In this document: positions 1-8,824 of the stretch, in pieces | Position numbering within the stretch: position 1 is the first letter of the stretch | Layout: every line of letters starts with the position of its first letter | Assembly (NCBI GenBank): GCA_040389445.1 | Contig: JAZJZX010000013.1 | Coordinates: forward strand, 1-64,000 | Length of the DNA stretch: 64,000 nt | Direction: 5' to 3' | Source: UBA5189 sp040389445 | GTDB lineage: Bacteria; Chloroflexota; Limnocylindria; Limnocylindrales; CSP1-4 | Translations under genes and position numbers: made by a program | The notes under the pieces: model-generated | Database searches by the model: none | Seen by the model: the letters and a program-made list of their open reading frames with translations, nothing else | What the model was told of the DNA's origin: nothing

Positions 1-11
1 CGGGGTTGCCG

Positions 12-135
12 GGTGCCGCGGGGGCGCCGCGGGGGTGCCGGGCGGCGACAGGCCGGCGGGGCGTGCCGGCCGGCGGGGCGTGCCAGCGGGGCAGCGGCAG
101 GGCGCGGCGGGCGGCGGCGGGGCGTGCCGGGCGGC
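12..135. repeat. GC-rich imperfect tandem repeat upstream of the first transporter gene
   Basis: Short units built on ccggcggggcgtgcc recur imperfectly at the window edge. Open frames run through them, but the encoded Arg/Gly/Ala-rich sequence resembles no protein, so I treat the stretch as non-coding. It may be the end of a larger array outside the window. Confidence 0.6.
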
Positions 136-237
136 GGTCGGCGGCTTGACGCGGACCGGTGCATGGGCCGATCCTCCGGAGGTCCGACCGGCGCTCCGAT
201 ACCGTGGGCGTCCCGTGGCGTGCCGAGGGGGGAACGC

Positions 238-1302
238 GTGCAGACCGCGCAGACCGACCGAGCAACGGGCATCGAACCGACCATCGCGGTCCGCGGGTTG
301 TGGAAGATCTTCGGACCGGCCGAGGCGAAGATTCAGGGATCGCCGCTCCTCGAACTCTCGAACGCGGATTTCCGGCTCCAGACCGGGTCCACGATTGCGG
401 TTCGGGACGTCTCCTTCGATGTTCGGCCCGGCGAGGTCTTCGTGGTGATGGGCCTGTCCGGGAGTGGCAAGTCCACGCTCGTCCGCTGCCTGACGCGGCT
501 CATCGAACCGAGCCTGGGCCGGGTCCTGCTCGATGGCGAGGACATCCGCGCGGCGGACCAGGAACGACTGCGGGAGCTCAGACGTCGCCGGTTCTCGATG
601 GTCTTCCAGAACTTTGGATTGCTGCCCCATCGCCGGGTCATCGACAACGTGGCATTTGGTCTCGAGATCCGAGGAGATGCGCGCGAACCAAGGCGCGCGC
701 GCGCCCGCGAGATGTGCGAGCTGGTCGGTCTCGGCGCCCACATGGACAGCTATCCGGATCAGCTGTCGGGTGGCCAACAGCAGCGCGTCGGTCTCGCGCG
801 CGCGCTCGCGAGCGACCCGGAGGTGATGTTCTTCGACGAGCCCTTCAGCGCCCTCGACCCGTTGATCCGGCGGGACATGCAGAACGAGGTGATCCGGCTC
901 CATCATGAGGTCGGCAAGACGATGGTCTTCATCACCCACGACCTCGCCGAGGCCCTCAAGCTCGGCGATCACATCGTGATCATGCGCGACGGGCGGATCG
1001 TGCAGGCCGGCTCACCCGAGGAACTGGTGGGTGCCCCGGCCGACGACTACGTGGCCGACTTCGTCCAGGATGTCGCCAAGGCCAACATCCTCACCCTGCG
1101 CTGGATCATGCGCCCCGCCCGAGCGGACGACGCACTCGATGGGCCCGAATTCCCGCCGACCACCATCATCCGCGACGCGGTCAGCGTGGCTGCGCAGACT
1201 GAGAAGCCCATCCGAGTCGTCGACGAGGGCCATGTCCTCGGCGTCGTCGATCGGCGGCAGATCCTCAGCGCGATCACCGGACCGGACGGGGCCAGGGCGT
1301 GA
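238..1302 (+). CDS. proV: Glycine betaine/proline-type ABC transporter ATP-binding protein
   Basis: A 354-residue ATPase of the ProV/OpuAA family, energising uptake of compatible solutes such as glycine betaine or proline. Walker A GLSGSGKST lies near residue 72, the signature LSGGQQQRVGLARAL near 176 and Walker B (VMFFDEP) near 200. A C-terminal stretch of about 70 residues looks like the degenerate CBS region typical of ProV proteins. I chose the GTG at 238 because a strong GAGGGGGG ribosome site sits just upstream and the longer frame is low-complexity. The gene overlaps the next by GTGA, so permease and ATPase are translationally coupled. The substrate is inferred from family and from the OpuAC-type binding protein downstream. 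Confidence 0.9.
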   Translation: MQTAQTDRATGIEPTIAVRGLWKIFGPAEAKIQGSPLLELSNADFRLQTGSTIAVRDVSFDVRPGEVFVVMGLSGSGKSTLVRCLTRLIEPSLGRVLLDGEDIRAADQERLRELRRRRFSMVFQNFGLLPHRRVIDNVAFGLEIRGDAREPRRARAREMCELVGLGAHMDSYPDQLSGGQQQRVGLARALASDPEVMFFDEPFSALDPLIRRDMQNEVIRLHHEVGKTMVFITHDLAEALKLGDHIVIMRDGRIVQAGSPEELVGAPADDYVADFVQDVAKANILTLRWIMRPARADDALDGPEFPPTTIIRDAVSVAAQTEKPIRVVDEGHVLGVVDRRQILSAITGPDGARA

Positions 1303-3293
1303 CCGCCATCGCCTCGGTCATGGCCCGGCCGGCGATCCCGGGGTCCCGACGAGTGTGGCTGGTCATCCTCGCCGTGCTCGCGATCGTGCTGTACGTCGCC
1401 TTCGCCGGGCAATGGACCGTGCGCCACGACAACGATGCGCCGACCTTTGAACGACTCAACGACTTTCGGGCATGGATCGACGCGAACCGCAACACGAACC
1501 CGATCCTCGTCGTGGTGGTCGTCGGCATTCGCACGATCATGGGTGCGCTGTATGGCGGCTTGCTGGGCGCCCTCCAGCTCCTGACGTGGCCGGGCCTGAC
1601 GGTCATCGCCGGCGGCCTCGGCCTGCTCGTCGGCGGCTGGCGGCTCGGGGGACTGCTCCTGTCGGGCTTCCTCTCGTTCGGCGTCCTTGGCCTCTGGGAC
1701 CGGAGCATCGAGACGCTCGCCATCACCTTCGCGGCCGTGACCGTCAGCCTCGCGGTCGGTATTCCGATCGGAATTCAGGCCGGACGGAGCGAGCGGTTTT
1801 ATGCGCTGATCCGGCCGGTCCTCGACGTCATGCAGATCATGCCGACCTACGCCTATCTGGCACCGTTTGCGCTCTTCTTCCTGATCGGTCCGACGACCGG
1901 CGTTCTCGTCACCCTCATCTACGCGATCCCGCCGGCCGTGCGGATCACCGCCCTGGGGATCCGCGGGGTCACGGCGGCAACCGTCGAGGCGGCCGCCTCC
2001 CTGGGTGCCACCCGCCGCCAGCTGCTGGCCAAGGTCCAACTCCCGATGGCGCGCCGGACGATCGTCCTCGGGATCAACCAGACGATCATGATGGCCTTGT
2101 CGATGGTCGTGATCACGGCCCTCGTCGACACGCCCGGCCTCGGCAAGAACCTGTACAAGGCGATCCAGATCAGCAATGTCGGAAAGGCATTCGACGCCGG
2201 CCTGGCCATCGTGATCATGGCGATCATGCTCGACCGCCTCACGACGCGGGCCAGCGAGCGGCTGGATCCCGCGCGGACCGACGGATCCACGGGCGCCCCC
2301 GGGAACCTGCGGCTCGTCGTGCTGGTCGCCTCGGTGCTGGCGGTCCTGGTCGGCACCTTCGTCGTCGACGGAAGTCGCTTCCCCACGGAGGTCGGGTTCT
2401 CATTCCGGGACCCGATCAACGCGGCCGTCTCGTGGGTGGCGCTGAACCTCTACTTCGCCACCGAATGGGCCAAGAACGCCGCGACCTACGGCCTCATCAA
2501 CCCGATCCAGTACACGCTCACCAACGCGCCATGGTGGCTCACGGCCGGCGTGATCTCCGCCCTCGCGCTCATCGTCGGCGGCATCCGCCCTGCCCTGATC
2601 ACGGGGCTCTGCCTGCTCGGCATCCTGGGGATCCAGATGTGGGAGCACAGCATGGAGACACTCACCGCAGTCCTCGTGGCGACGCTCCTCACGCTCATCA
2701 TCGGGCTGGTGCTGGGAATCCTGTCGGCGCGAAGCGATGTCTTCTCGACGATCCTTCGCCCGCTCCTCGACGCGGCCCAGACGATGCCGGCCTTCGTCTA
2801 CCTGCTGCCGGCCGTGGCATTGTTCGGTGCGACCCGCTTCTCCGGGATCGTCGCCGCCATCATCTTTGCCGTACCGCCGGTCATCCGCCTCGTCGAAATC
2901 GGCATCCGGACCGTGCCCGCAACCGTGCGCGAGGCCGGCGTCTCGGCGGGTGCGACCGCGGGCCAGCTGCTGCGCAAGGTGGAGCTGCCACTCGCCCTGC
3001 CGGCGCTGCGGGTGGCCACGAACCAGGGGATCATCCTGGTCCTGTCGATGGTCGTGGTCGGCGGACTCATCGGAGCCGGTGGGCTCGGGTACGACGTGGT
3101 GGCCGGCTTCGTCCGCCGCGACTTCTTCGGCGAGGGCCTCGCCGCGGCCTTTGCCATCGTCCTGCTCGGGATCATGCTCGACCGGATCACGCAGAGCGCA
3201 GGTGGTAGCCAGGGCCGGGCATGGGCCGACTCCCCGAACGGCGCTGAACCACCGCCGACGGCTGTCGTCGCTACCGTGCGGCCTTCCCGCTGA
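1299..3293 (+). CDS. proW: Fused double permease of the ProU/OpuA-type transporter
   Basis: A 664-residue polytopic inner-membrane protein containing two complete binding-protein-dependent permease domains in tandem. Each half repeats the same order: a substrate-path segment (LDVMQIMPTYAYL; LLDAAQTMPAFVYL) then the cytoplasmic EAA-type coupling loop (EAAASLGATRRQLLAKVQLP; EAGVSAGATAGQLLRKVELP), near residues 170-320 and 470-640. ProW is normally about half this size and works as a homodimer, so here one chain may supply the whole pore. It starts in the stop of the ATPase gene (GTGA overlap). The two halves differ clearly, so the fusion is not a recent duplication. Confidence 0.88.
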   Translation: MTAIASVMARPAIPGSRRVWLVILAVLAIVLYVAFAGQWTVRHDNDAPTFERLNDFRAWIDANRNTNPILVVVVVGIRTIMGALYGGLLGALQLLTWPGLTVIAGGLGLLVGGWRLGGLLLSGFLSFGVLGLWDRSIETLAITFAAVTVSLAVGIPIGIQAGRSERFYALIRPVLDVMQIMPTYAYLAPFALFFLIGPTTGVLVTLIYAIPPAVRITALGIRGVTAATVEAAASLGATRRQLLAKVQLPMARRTIVLGINQTIMMALSMVVITALVDTPGLGKNLYKAIQISNVGKAFDAGLAIVIMAIMLDRLTTRASERLDPARTDGSTGAPGNLRLVVLVASVLAVLVGTFVVDGSRFPTEVGFSFRDPINAAVSWVALNLYFATEWAKNAATYGLINPIQYTLTNAPWWLTAGVISALALIVGGIRPALITGLCLLGILGIQMWEHSMETLTAVLVATLLTLIIGLVLGILSARSDVFSTILRPLLDAAQTMPAFVYLLPAVALFGATRFSGIVAAIIFAVPPVIRLVEIGIRTVPATVREAGVSAGATAGQLLRKVELPLALPALRVATNQGIILVLSMVVVGGLIGAGGLGYDVVAGFVRRDFFGEGLAAAFAIVLLGIMLDRITQSAGGSQGRAWADSPNGAEPPPTAVVATVRPSR

Positions 3294-3359
3294 CTCAGGC
3301 TTCATTGGCCGATGGGTAGGCGATCGTCGGCGTCGGCGCACCGACCGTTCGTGAGGGCG

Positions 3360-3365
3360 TAGGAT
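3360..3365 (+). promoter_or_regulatory. Candidate -10 box (TAGGAT) upstream of the binding-protein gene
   Basis: TAGGAT fits TANNNT and lies about 70 bases before the GTG of the binding-protein gene, in the 145-base gap after the permease. It would allow the binding protein to be made in excess of the membrane parts. No convincing -35 is visible. Confidence 0.3.
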
Positions 3366-3438
3366 GCACTGACGCATCGGCGGACACGTCGGTCGATGAC
3401 CACGGGAGGACCATCCCGGGCCCCAGCGGAGGAGTGGA

Positions 3439-4377
3439 GTGAGCTCGAACAAACGATTTGGTCGCCTGGTCGTCGGGTTCGTCGCCGCGAGCCTGATCCT
3501 CGCGGCCTGCAACAGCGGCGGTTCCGGCGGCAGCAAGGGAACCGTCAACATCGCCGTCAACCCGTGGGTCGGCTACGAGGCGGATGCCGCCGTCGTTGCG
3601 TATCTCCTCGAGAAGGAGCTCGGCTACACGGTCGTCAAGAAGGACCTCGCCGAGGACGTCTCCTGGCAGGGTTTCGAGTCCGGCGAAGTGGACGTGATCC
3701 TCGAGAACTGGGGCCATCCCGATCTCGAGAAGACCTATATCACCGAGAAGAAGGTGGCGATGGATGCCGGTCAGACCGGCAACGTCGGGATCATCGGCTG
3801 GTTCGTCCCCAAGTGGATGGCCGACCAGTACCCGGACATCACCGACGCCACGAATCTCAACAAGTACGCGGAGATGTTCAAGACGTCGGAGTCCGGCAAC
3901 CTCGGCGAATTCCTCGGGACCGACCCCTCGTACGTCCAGTACGACGAGGCACTGATCACCAACCTGAAACTCAACTTCAAGGTCCGCTTCACGGGAAGCG
4001 AGGCTGCGACGGTCGAGGCGATCAAGCAGGCAGACGCCCAGAAGAAGCCGCTCCTCGCGTACTGGTGGGATCCGCACTGGTTGAACGCGGTCGTGCCGCT
4101 TGTCCGGGTCAAGCTCCCGGCCTACACGGCCGGCTGCGACGCCGATCTCGAGAAGGTCGCCTGTGACTACCCCGAGTACAACCTGAACAAGGTGATCCGC
4201 GTCGGGTTCAATGAGAAGGGCGGCGACGCCGCGACCTTCATCAAGAACTTCACGTGGACCAACAAGGACCAGAACGTGGTCGCCGACTACATCACCAACG
4301 AGAGCTTGACCCCCGAAGCGGCCGCCGAGAAGTGGGTCAAGGCCAACGAAGCGATCTGGAAGGCGTGGCTTCCGTAG
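3439..4377 (+). CDS. proX: Glycine betaine/proline-type substrate-binding lipoprotein
   Basis: A 312-residue OpuAC/ProX-family binding protein. The N-terminus is a lipoprotein signal ending in LAAC with the lipidated Cys at residue 24, so it is probably tethered outside the membrane. The mature part begins with NPWVGYEADAAVVAYLLE, typical of this family, and contains the aromatic-rich segment LLAYWWDPHWL near residue 210; aromatic residues of this kind cage quaternary amines in the family. The start is GTG 3439 with GGAGGAG eight bases upstream. It completes the transporter made by the two preceding genes. Confidence 0.9.
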   Translation: MSSNKRFGRLVVGFVAASLILAACNSGGSGGSKGTVNIAVNPWVGYEADAAVVAYLLEKELGYTVVKKDLAEDVSWQGFESGEVDVILENWGHPDLEKTYITEKKVAMDAGQTGNVGIIGWFVPKWMADQYPDITDATNLNKYAEMFKTSESGNLGEFLGTDPSYVQYDEALITNLKLNFKVRFTGSEAATVEAIKQADAQKKPLLAYWWDPHWLNAVVPLVRVKLPAYTAGCDADLEKVACDYPEYNLNKVIRVGFNEKGGDAATFIKNFTWTNKDQNVVADYITNESLTPEAAAEKWVKANEAIWKAWLP

Positions 4378-4402
4378 CCCTTGGCTGAGCCCGAGCCACC
4401 CC

Positions 4403-4431
4403 GAGCCGGCGACGGACCCCGTCGCCGGCTC
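4403..4431 (+). terminator. Hairpin after the compatible-solute transporter genes
   Basis: gagccggcgac (4403-4413) pairs perfectly with gtcgccggctc (4421-4431) around a seven-base loop, 26 bases past the stop codon. There is no U-tract, as is common in GC-rich genomes. A second partial copy of the gtcgccggct arm follows. Confidence 0.55.
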
Positions 4432-4701
4432 CCGATTCCGTCGCCGGCTTCCGATTCCGGCACCGGCGCTGGACATATCCACATCCAACTGCGCCTTCAG
4501 GCTTGACGCTGCGCTGATCGCACGCCCAAGATGGGCGCCGACGATGGCTGGGGCTGGACGAACCCCGACCGCGCGACGTGCCCCGACCCCGAAAGCAGGT
4601 TTCGGCGTTGGCGGCTCATCGCATTGGCGGACCCGCCTGGAGACCGGCCAACGCAAAGAGTGCGCGACACCCGGTCACGCACCGCATACCTGGAGGACAA
4701 G

Positions 4702-5868
4702 TTGACCACTACGCGCACGATGCCGCGCCTCATTGTTGGCGGCGCAATCCTTGCGATCGTCGCCGCCGCGTGCGGCGGTGGCGCCTCACAGGCCCCGGCC
4801 ACGGACGCTCCGAAGACCGATGCCCCGTCGGCGGCTCCCCCGAGTGCCGATCCGATGCAGGCCCTGGTGGAAGCGGCGAAGGCCGAGGGCACCCTCACGA
4901 CCATCGCCCTGCCCCACGATTGGTGCAACTACGGCGCGGTCATTGAAGGTTTCAAGGCCAAGTACGGCATCGCCGTCAACGAGCTCGACCCGAACGCCGG
5001 GTCCGGCGACGAAATCGAAGCCATCAAGGCCAACAAGGACAACCCCGGCCCGCAGGCTCCCGACGTCATCGACGTCGGCCTCGCCTTCGGACCGTCGGCC
5101 AAGGCCGACGGCCTCATCCAGCCCTACAAGGTGGCGACCTGGGACACCATCCCGGACAGCGCCAAGGACGCGGACGGCTACTGGTACGGCGACTACTACG
5201 GCGTGCTCTCCTTCGAGGTGAACACGGCGGTCGTGGCCAACGTCCCCCAGGACTGGTCCGACCTGCTGAAGCCCGAGTACGCCAACCAGGTCGCCCTCGC
5301 CGGTGACCCGCTTGCGTCGAACCAGGCAATCCAGGCCGTCTTCGCAGCCTCGCTTGCCAACGGCGGCTCGCTCGACGACGCGTCGAAGGGCCTCGAGTTC
5401 TTCAAGGACCTGAACGCAAAGGGCAACTTCGTGCCCGTGATCGCCAAGCCGGGCACCATCGCCTCCGGCGAGACCCCCATCACGATCCGCTGGACCTACA
5501 ACGCACTCTCGAACCGCGACTCCTCGGCCGCTTCCGGCGGACCGAAGATCGAGGTCGTCGTGCCGAAGTCCGGCCGCTTTGCCGGCGTCTACGTTCAGGC
5601 GATCAGCGCCTACGCGCCGCACCCGAACGCCGCCAAGCTCTGGATGGAGTACCTGTACAGCGACGAGGGCCAGAACCTCTGGCTGGACGGCTACTGCCAC
5701 CCGATCCGGTACGAGAACCTCATTGCCACCAATGCGGTTCCTGCTGCCGCGCTCGCCAAGCTGCCGGACGTGGCCGGGGCCGTGTTCCCGAGCCTCGACC
5801 AGCTGAACGCAGCCAAGACGCTCATCACCACCCAGTGGCCGACCGTGGTCGGCGCGGTCGTCAAGTAA
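4702..5868 (+). CDS. ABC transporter substrate-binding lipoprotein (extracellular family 1)
   Basis: A 388-residue extracellular solute-binding protein. The signal peptide ends in a lipobox (VAAAC, Cys near 24) followed by a Gly/Ala/Pro-rich linker. The fold signature matches binding proteins of putrescine, iron, thiamine or phosphonate importers (DVIDVGLAFGP; late segment HPNAAKLWMEYLYSDEGQ). I chose TTG 4702 because GGAGGA lies seven bases upstream and the signal peptide then begins properly; ATG 4720 is the alternative. It leads a four-gene importer with two permeases and an ATPase. The substrate cannot be told from sequence alone. Confidence 0.82.
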   Translation: MTTTRTMPRLIVGGAILAIVAAACGGGASQAPATDAPKTDAPSAAPPSADPMQALVEAAKAEGTLTTIALPHDWCNYGAVIEGFKAKYGIAVNELDPNAGSGDEIEAIKANKDNPGPQAPDVIDVGLAFGPSAKADGLIQPYKVATWDTIPDSAKDADGYWYGDYYGVLSFEVNTAVVANVPQDWSDLLKPEYANQVALAGDPLASNQAIQAVFAASLANGGSLDDASKGLEFFKDLNAKGNFVPVIAKPGTIASGETPITIRWTYNALSNRDSSAASGGPKIEVVVPKSGRFAGVYVQAISAYAPHPNAAKLWMEYLYSDEGQNLWLDGYCHPIRYENLIATNAVPAAALAKLPDVAGAVFPSLDQLNAAKTLITTQWPTVVGAVVK

Positions 5869-5894
5869 CGACCGGGCCCCAGCGAGCCTGACGT

Positions 5895-5909
5895 ACGGCC
5901 TCCGGCCGT
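5895..5909 (+). promoter_or_regulatory. Hairpin covering the start codon of the first permease
   Basis: acggcc (5895-5900) pairs with ggccgt (5904-5909) around a three-base loop, and the distal arm includes the first two bases of the GTG start at 5908. There is no clear ribosome site before this start. The hairpin could hold permease synthesis below that of the binding protein. That role is inference. Confidence 0.4.
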
Positions 5910-6786
5910 GACTTCAGTCGTACAGCGCGTGCGACGCCGACCCACGTTTTCGTGGGTCGGCGTCGTGCCATTCTTCCTGTTTGCGTTTGCCGCCCTGGCC
6001 CTGCCGCTCGGCTTCCTCGTGATCGGGAGCTTCCAGGACTCTGACGGCAACCTCACCCTCCAGAACTTTGCCGATCTGAGCACCGGAACGATCCCGGTTG
6101 CGTTCATGAACAGCATCGAGATCAGCCTGGTCACCGCGGTCGGTGGCGGCTTCTTCGGGTTCGTGCTGGCGTGGGCCGTGATCATGGGCGGCCTGCCGTC
6201 CTGGATCCGATCCGCCGTGATGACGTTCTCGGGCGTCGCCTCGAACTTCGCCGGCGTGCCGCTTGCGCTGGCCTTCGTCTTCACCCTCGGCAACCTTGGC
6301 CTCGTCACGAAGTTCCTGATGGACAGCTTCGGGCTCAGCCTCCGCCAGGATCTCGGCTTCACGCTCTACAGCAAGACCGGCATCGAGATCGTGTACTTCT
6401 ACTTCCAGTTCCCGCTGATGATCCTGATCATCGCGCCCGCCCTGGACGGACTGCGTCGCGAGTGGCGCGAGGCGTCCGAGAACCTCGGGGCATCGGCCTT
6501 CCAGTACTGGCGCCACGTGGCGCTGCCGATCCTGACGCCATCGATCCTGGGCACGATGATCCTGCTCTTCGGAAACTCCTTCGGCGCCCAGGCGACCGCG
6601 TTCCAGCTGACCGGCGGCACCATCGAGATCGCGACGATCGCCATCGGACGGCAGATCCGCGGCGACGTGCTCCATAACCCCGGCCTCGGCTACGCCATGG
6701 CCATGGGCATGGTCGTCGTCATGTCGGTCGTGATCACGGCCTACACCTGGCTCCAGCGGCGCTCTGAACGGTGGCTGCGCTCATGA
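5908..6786 (+). CDS. ABC transporter permease (PotB/CysU-like)
   Basis: A 292-residue permease with about six membrane segments. It carries the coupling-loop motif EWREASENLGASAFQYWRHV near residue 190. It lies 39 bases after the binding-protein gene, and the next permease starts inside its stop codon (ATGA). Two different permeases with a single ATPase is the usual layout of spermidine/putrescine- and sulfate-type importers. The start is GTG 5908, inside a small hairpin. Confidence 0.83.
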   Translation: MTSVVQRVRRRPTFSWVGVVPFFLFAFAALALPLGFLVIGSFQDSDGNLTLQNFADLSTGTIPVAFMNSIEISLVTAVGGGFFGFVLAWAVIMGGLPSWIRSAVMTFSGVASNFAGVPLALAFVFTLGNLGLVTKFLMDSFGLSLRQDLGFTLYSKTGIEIVYFYFQFPLMILIIAPALDGLRREWREASENLGASAFQYWRHVALPILTPSILGTMILLFGNSFGAQATAFQLTGGTIEIATIAIGRQIRGDVLHNPGLGYAMAMGMVVVMSVVITAYTWLQRRSERWLRS

Positions 6787-7670
6787 GCGTGGGCGGCGGC
6801 GGCCATACGGGCTTCGGACTCGGACAGCTCGGCGTGATGGCCTCCTGGCTGAAGCCGCGCCCGGGTGCGGAGGGCCACAAGCGGCGGCGCGGCTCGCTCG
6901 TGGCCTGGGTCGTCCTGATCGCCGGGGTCGTGTACTTCATGGTGCCCCTGGTGGCGACCCTGCTCTTCTCGCTGCGCCCAACCCCGACGACGCTCGCCTA
7001 CACGAACGTCCTGAACGACCCGAAGTTCTCCGGGAGCCTCCTGTACTCATTCATCGTCGCCGTCATCACGATCGTCGTCTCGCTCGCGATCATCGTGCCG
7101 ACGGCGTTCTGGGTCCGGCTCAAGGTGCCGCACCTCAGGACCGCGGTCGAGTTCGTGACCCTGATGCCGTTCATCATTCCCGCCGTGATCCTGGTGTTCG
7201 GGATCATCCGGGTGTACAGCGCCAAGCCCTTCGTCTTCACGAGGACGGAATTCGGCTCCGACGCGTTGCTCGTGGCCGCCTACGTGGTCCTGTCGTTCCC
7301 GTACATGTACCGGGCCGTCGACACCGGGCTGGCCGCGATCGACGTACGCAGCCTGACCGAAGCGGCCCAGAGCCTCGGGGCGGGCTGGCCGAGGATCATT
7401 CTTCGAGTCATCCTCCCGAACCTCCGCACGGCGCTGCTGTCGGGCGCGTTCCTGACCTTCGCCATCGTCATCGGCGAATACACCATCGCCAGCTTCCTGG
7501 CCCGCAACAACCAGTTCGGGGTCTACCTCTCGCTGCTCGGCCAGAACAAGGCCTTCGAGCCCGCCGCGGTCTCGCTGATCAGCTTTGGGCTGACCTGGCT
7601 GGCCATGATCGTCATCGCCCTCATCGGTCGCGGCAGGCGCGACCGCATCCAGATCACCGGCGCCAAGTGA
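6783..7670 (+). CDS. ABC transporter permease (PotC-like)
   Basis: A 295-residue second permease subunit with about six membrane segments. The coupling loop EAAQSLGAGWPRIILRVILP is near residue 195. I chose ATG 6783, which overlaps the upstream TGA as ATGA; ATG 6837 would remove a Gly-rich N-terminus of 18 residues and is the alternative. It forms the heterodimeric pore with the preceding gene product and should bind the ATPase encoded next. Confidence 0.83.
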   Translation: MSVGGGGHTGFGLGQLGVMASWLKPRPGAEGHKRRRGSLVAWVVLIAGVVYFMVPLVATLLFSLRPTPTTLAYTNVLNDPKFSGSLLYSFIVAVITIVVSLAIIVPTAFWVRLKVPHLRTAVEFVTLMPFIIPAVILVFGIIRVYSAKPFVFTRTEFGSDALLVAAYVVLSFPYMYRAVDTGLAAIDVRSLTEAAQSLGAGWPRIILRVILPNLRTALLSGAFLTFAIVIGEYTIASFLARNNQFGVYLSLLGQNKAFEPAAVSLISFGLTWLAMIVIALIGRGRRDRIQITGAK

Positions 7671-7689
7671 GGCAGGAGACCGACCCCCG

Positions 7690-8793
7690 ATGAGCTTCCT
7701 CGTGTTGACCGGCATCCAGAAGCATTTCGGGACCACCGTCGCGGTGGAGGACTTCAACCTGTCCGCCGAGCGCGGCGAATTCGTGAGCTTCCTGGGGCCG
7801 TCCGGCTGCGGCAAGACCACCACGCTCCGGATGATCGCCGGGTTCGAGGTTCCGACGGCCGGCACCATCGTCCTGGACGGCGGGGACATCACCTACCGGC
7901 CACCGAACCGCAGGAACGTCGGCATGGTGTTCCAGTCCTACGCGCTCTTCCCGAACATGAATGTCGCCGACAACGTGGGCTTCGGCCTCAAGGTTCGAAA
8001 GCGACCCCCGGATCAGATCAGGAAGCGAGTCAGGGAGCTCCTCGAGCTCGTTCACCTCGGCGACAAGGGGTCGCGCTTCCCGTACCAGCTGTCGGGTGGC
8101 CAGCAGCAGCGCGTGGCGCTGGCCCGGGCGCTGGCATTCGAGCCCGAGGTGCTCCTGCTGGACGAGCCGCTCTCGGCCCTGGACGCCAAGATCCGGGTGT
8201 CCCTCCGTCAGGAGATTCGGGCCATCCAGCGCCAGCTCGGCATCACCACGGTGTACGTGACCCACGACCAGGAGGAGGCCCTCTCGCTGTCCGACCGGAT
8301 CGTGGTCATGAGCGAGGGCCGGATCGAGCAGATCGGCACCCCCTTCGAGGTCTACAACTTCCCGACGACCGCCTTCGTGGCGTCGTTCGTGGGGACGCTG
8401 AACGTCCTGCCGGCGACGGTCATCGATGCCGGGGCCGGGCGCCTGTCCGTCGCGGGCCAGGAGGTCCATATCGCGCGGGCCGTCGAGGCAAGCGCCGGTT
8501 CAACGATCTCGATGGCACTTCGGCCGGAGATGGTCTCACTCGGCGAGGGTGTCGAGGGGTCGAATCGCGTCAAGGGCACGGTGGCCGACGTGAGCTTCCT
8601 CGGCTCCATCGTCCGGATGCGCATCCGCCTGACCGAGGGCGTCGTCGTGACCCTGGACGTGTTCAACGAGCCGACGCTCCAGCTGCCGGCCCTCAACGCA
8701 CCCGTGACGATCTCGTTCCCCGCCGAGGGCCCGCTCATCCTGAGCTCGGCGGTCGTCGTCATTCCCGCCGCGGCTCTCGACGCGGAAATCTGA
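7690..8793 (+). CDS. ABC transporter ATP-binding protein (PotA-like)
   Basis: A 367-residue ATPase with Walker A GPSGCGKTT near residue 36, signature LSGGQQQRVALARAL near 137, Walker B (VLLLDEP) and the switch His (YVTHDQEEAL). The last 120 residues form a TOBE-type regulatory domain, as in PotA, FbpC and CysA. An AGGAG site precedes ATG 7690. It is the last gene of the four-gene importer. Family membership is clear; the substrate class is not. Confidence 0.88.
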   Translation: MSFLVLTGIQKHFGTTVAVEDFNLSAERGEFVSFLGPSGCGKTTTLRMIAGFEVPTAGTIVLDGGDITYRPPNRRNVGMVFQSYALFPNMNVADNVGFGLKVRKRPPDQIRKRVRELLELVHLGDKGSRFPYQLSGGQQQRVALARALAFEPEVLLLDEPLSALDAKIRVSLRQEIRAIQRQLGITTVYVTHDQEEALSLSDRIVVMSEGRIEQIGTPFEVYNFPTTAFVASFVGTLNVLPATVIDAGAGRLSVAGQEVHIARAVEASAGSTISMALRPEMVSLGEGVEGSNRVKGTVADVSFLGSIVRMRIRLTEGVVVTLDVFNEPTLQLPALNAPVTISFPAEGPLILSSAVVVIPAAALDAEI

Positions 8794-8824
8794 TCGGAAG
8801 CGTCGGGACCGGGACGTCGCACGC

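Noticed and set aside
1472..3208. 578-codon frame overlapping the fused permease
   Set aside because: Same-strand shadow of a confirmed transporter gene; Arg/Pro/His-rich with no domain.
4503..4508. TTGACG as a -35 box for the second importer
   Set aside because: No -10 is present at the expected 16-18 base spacing.
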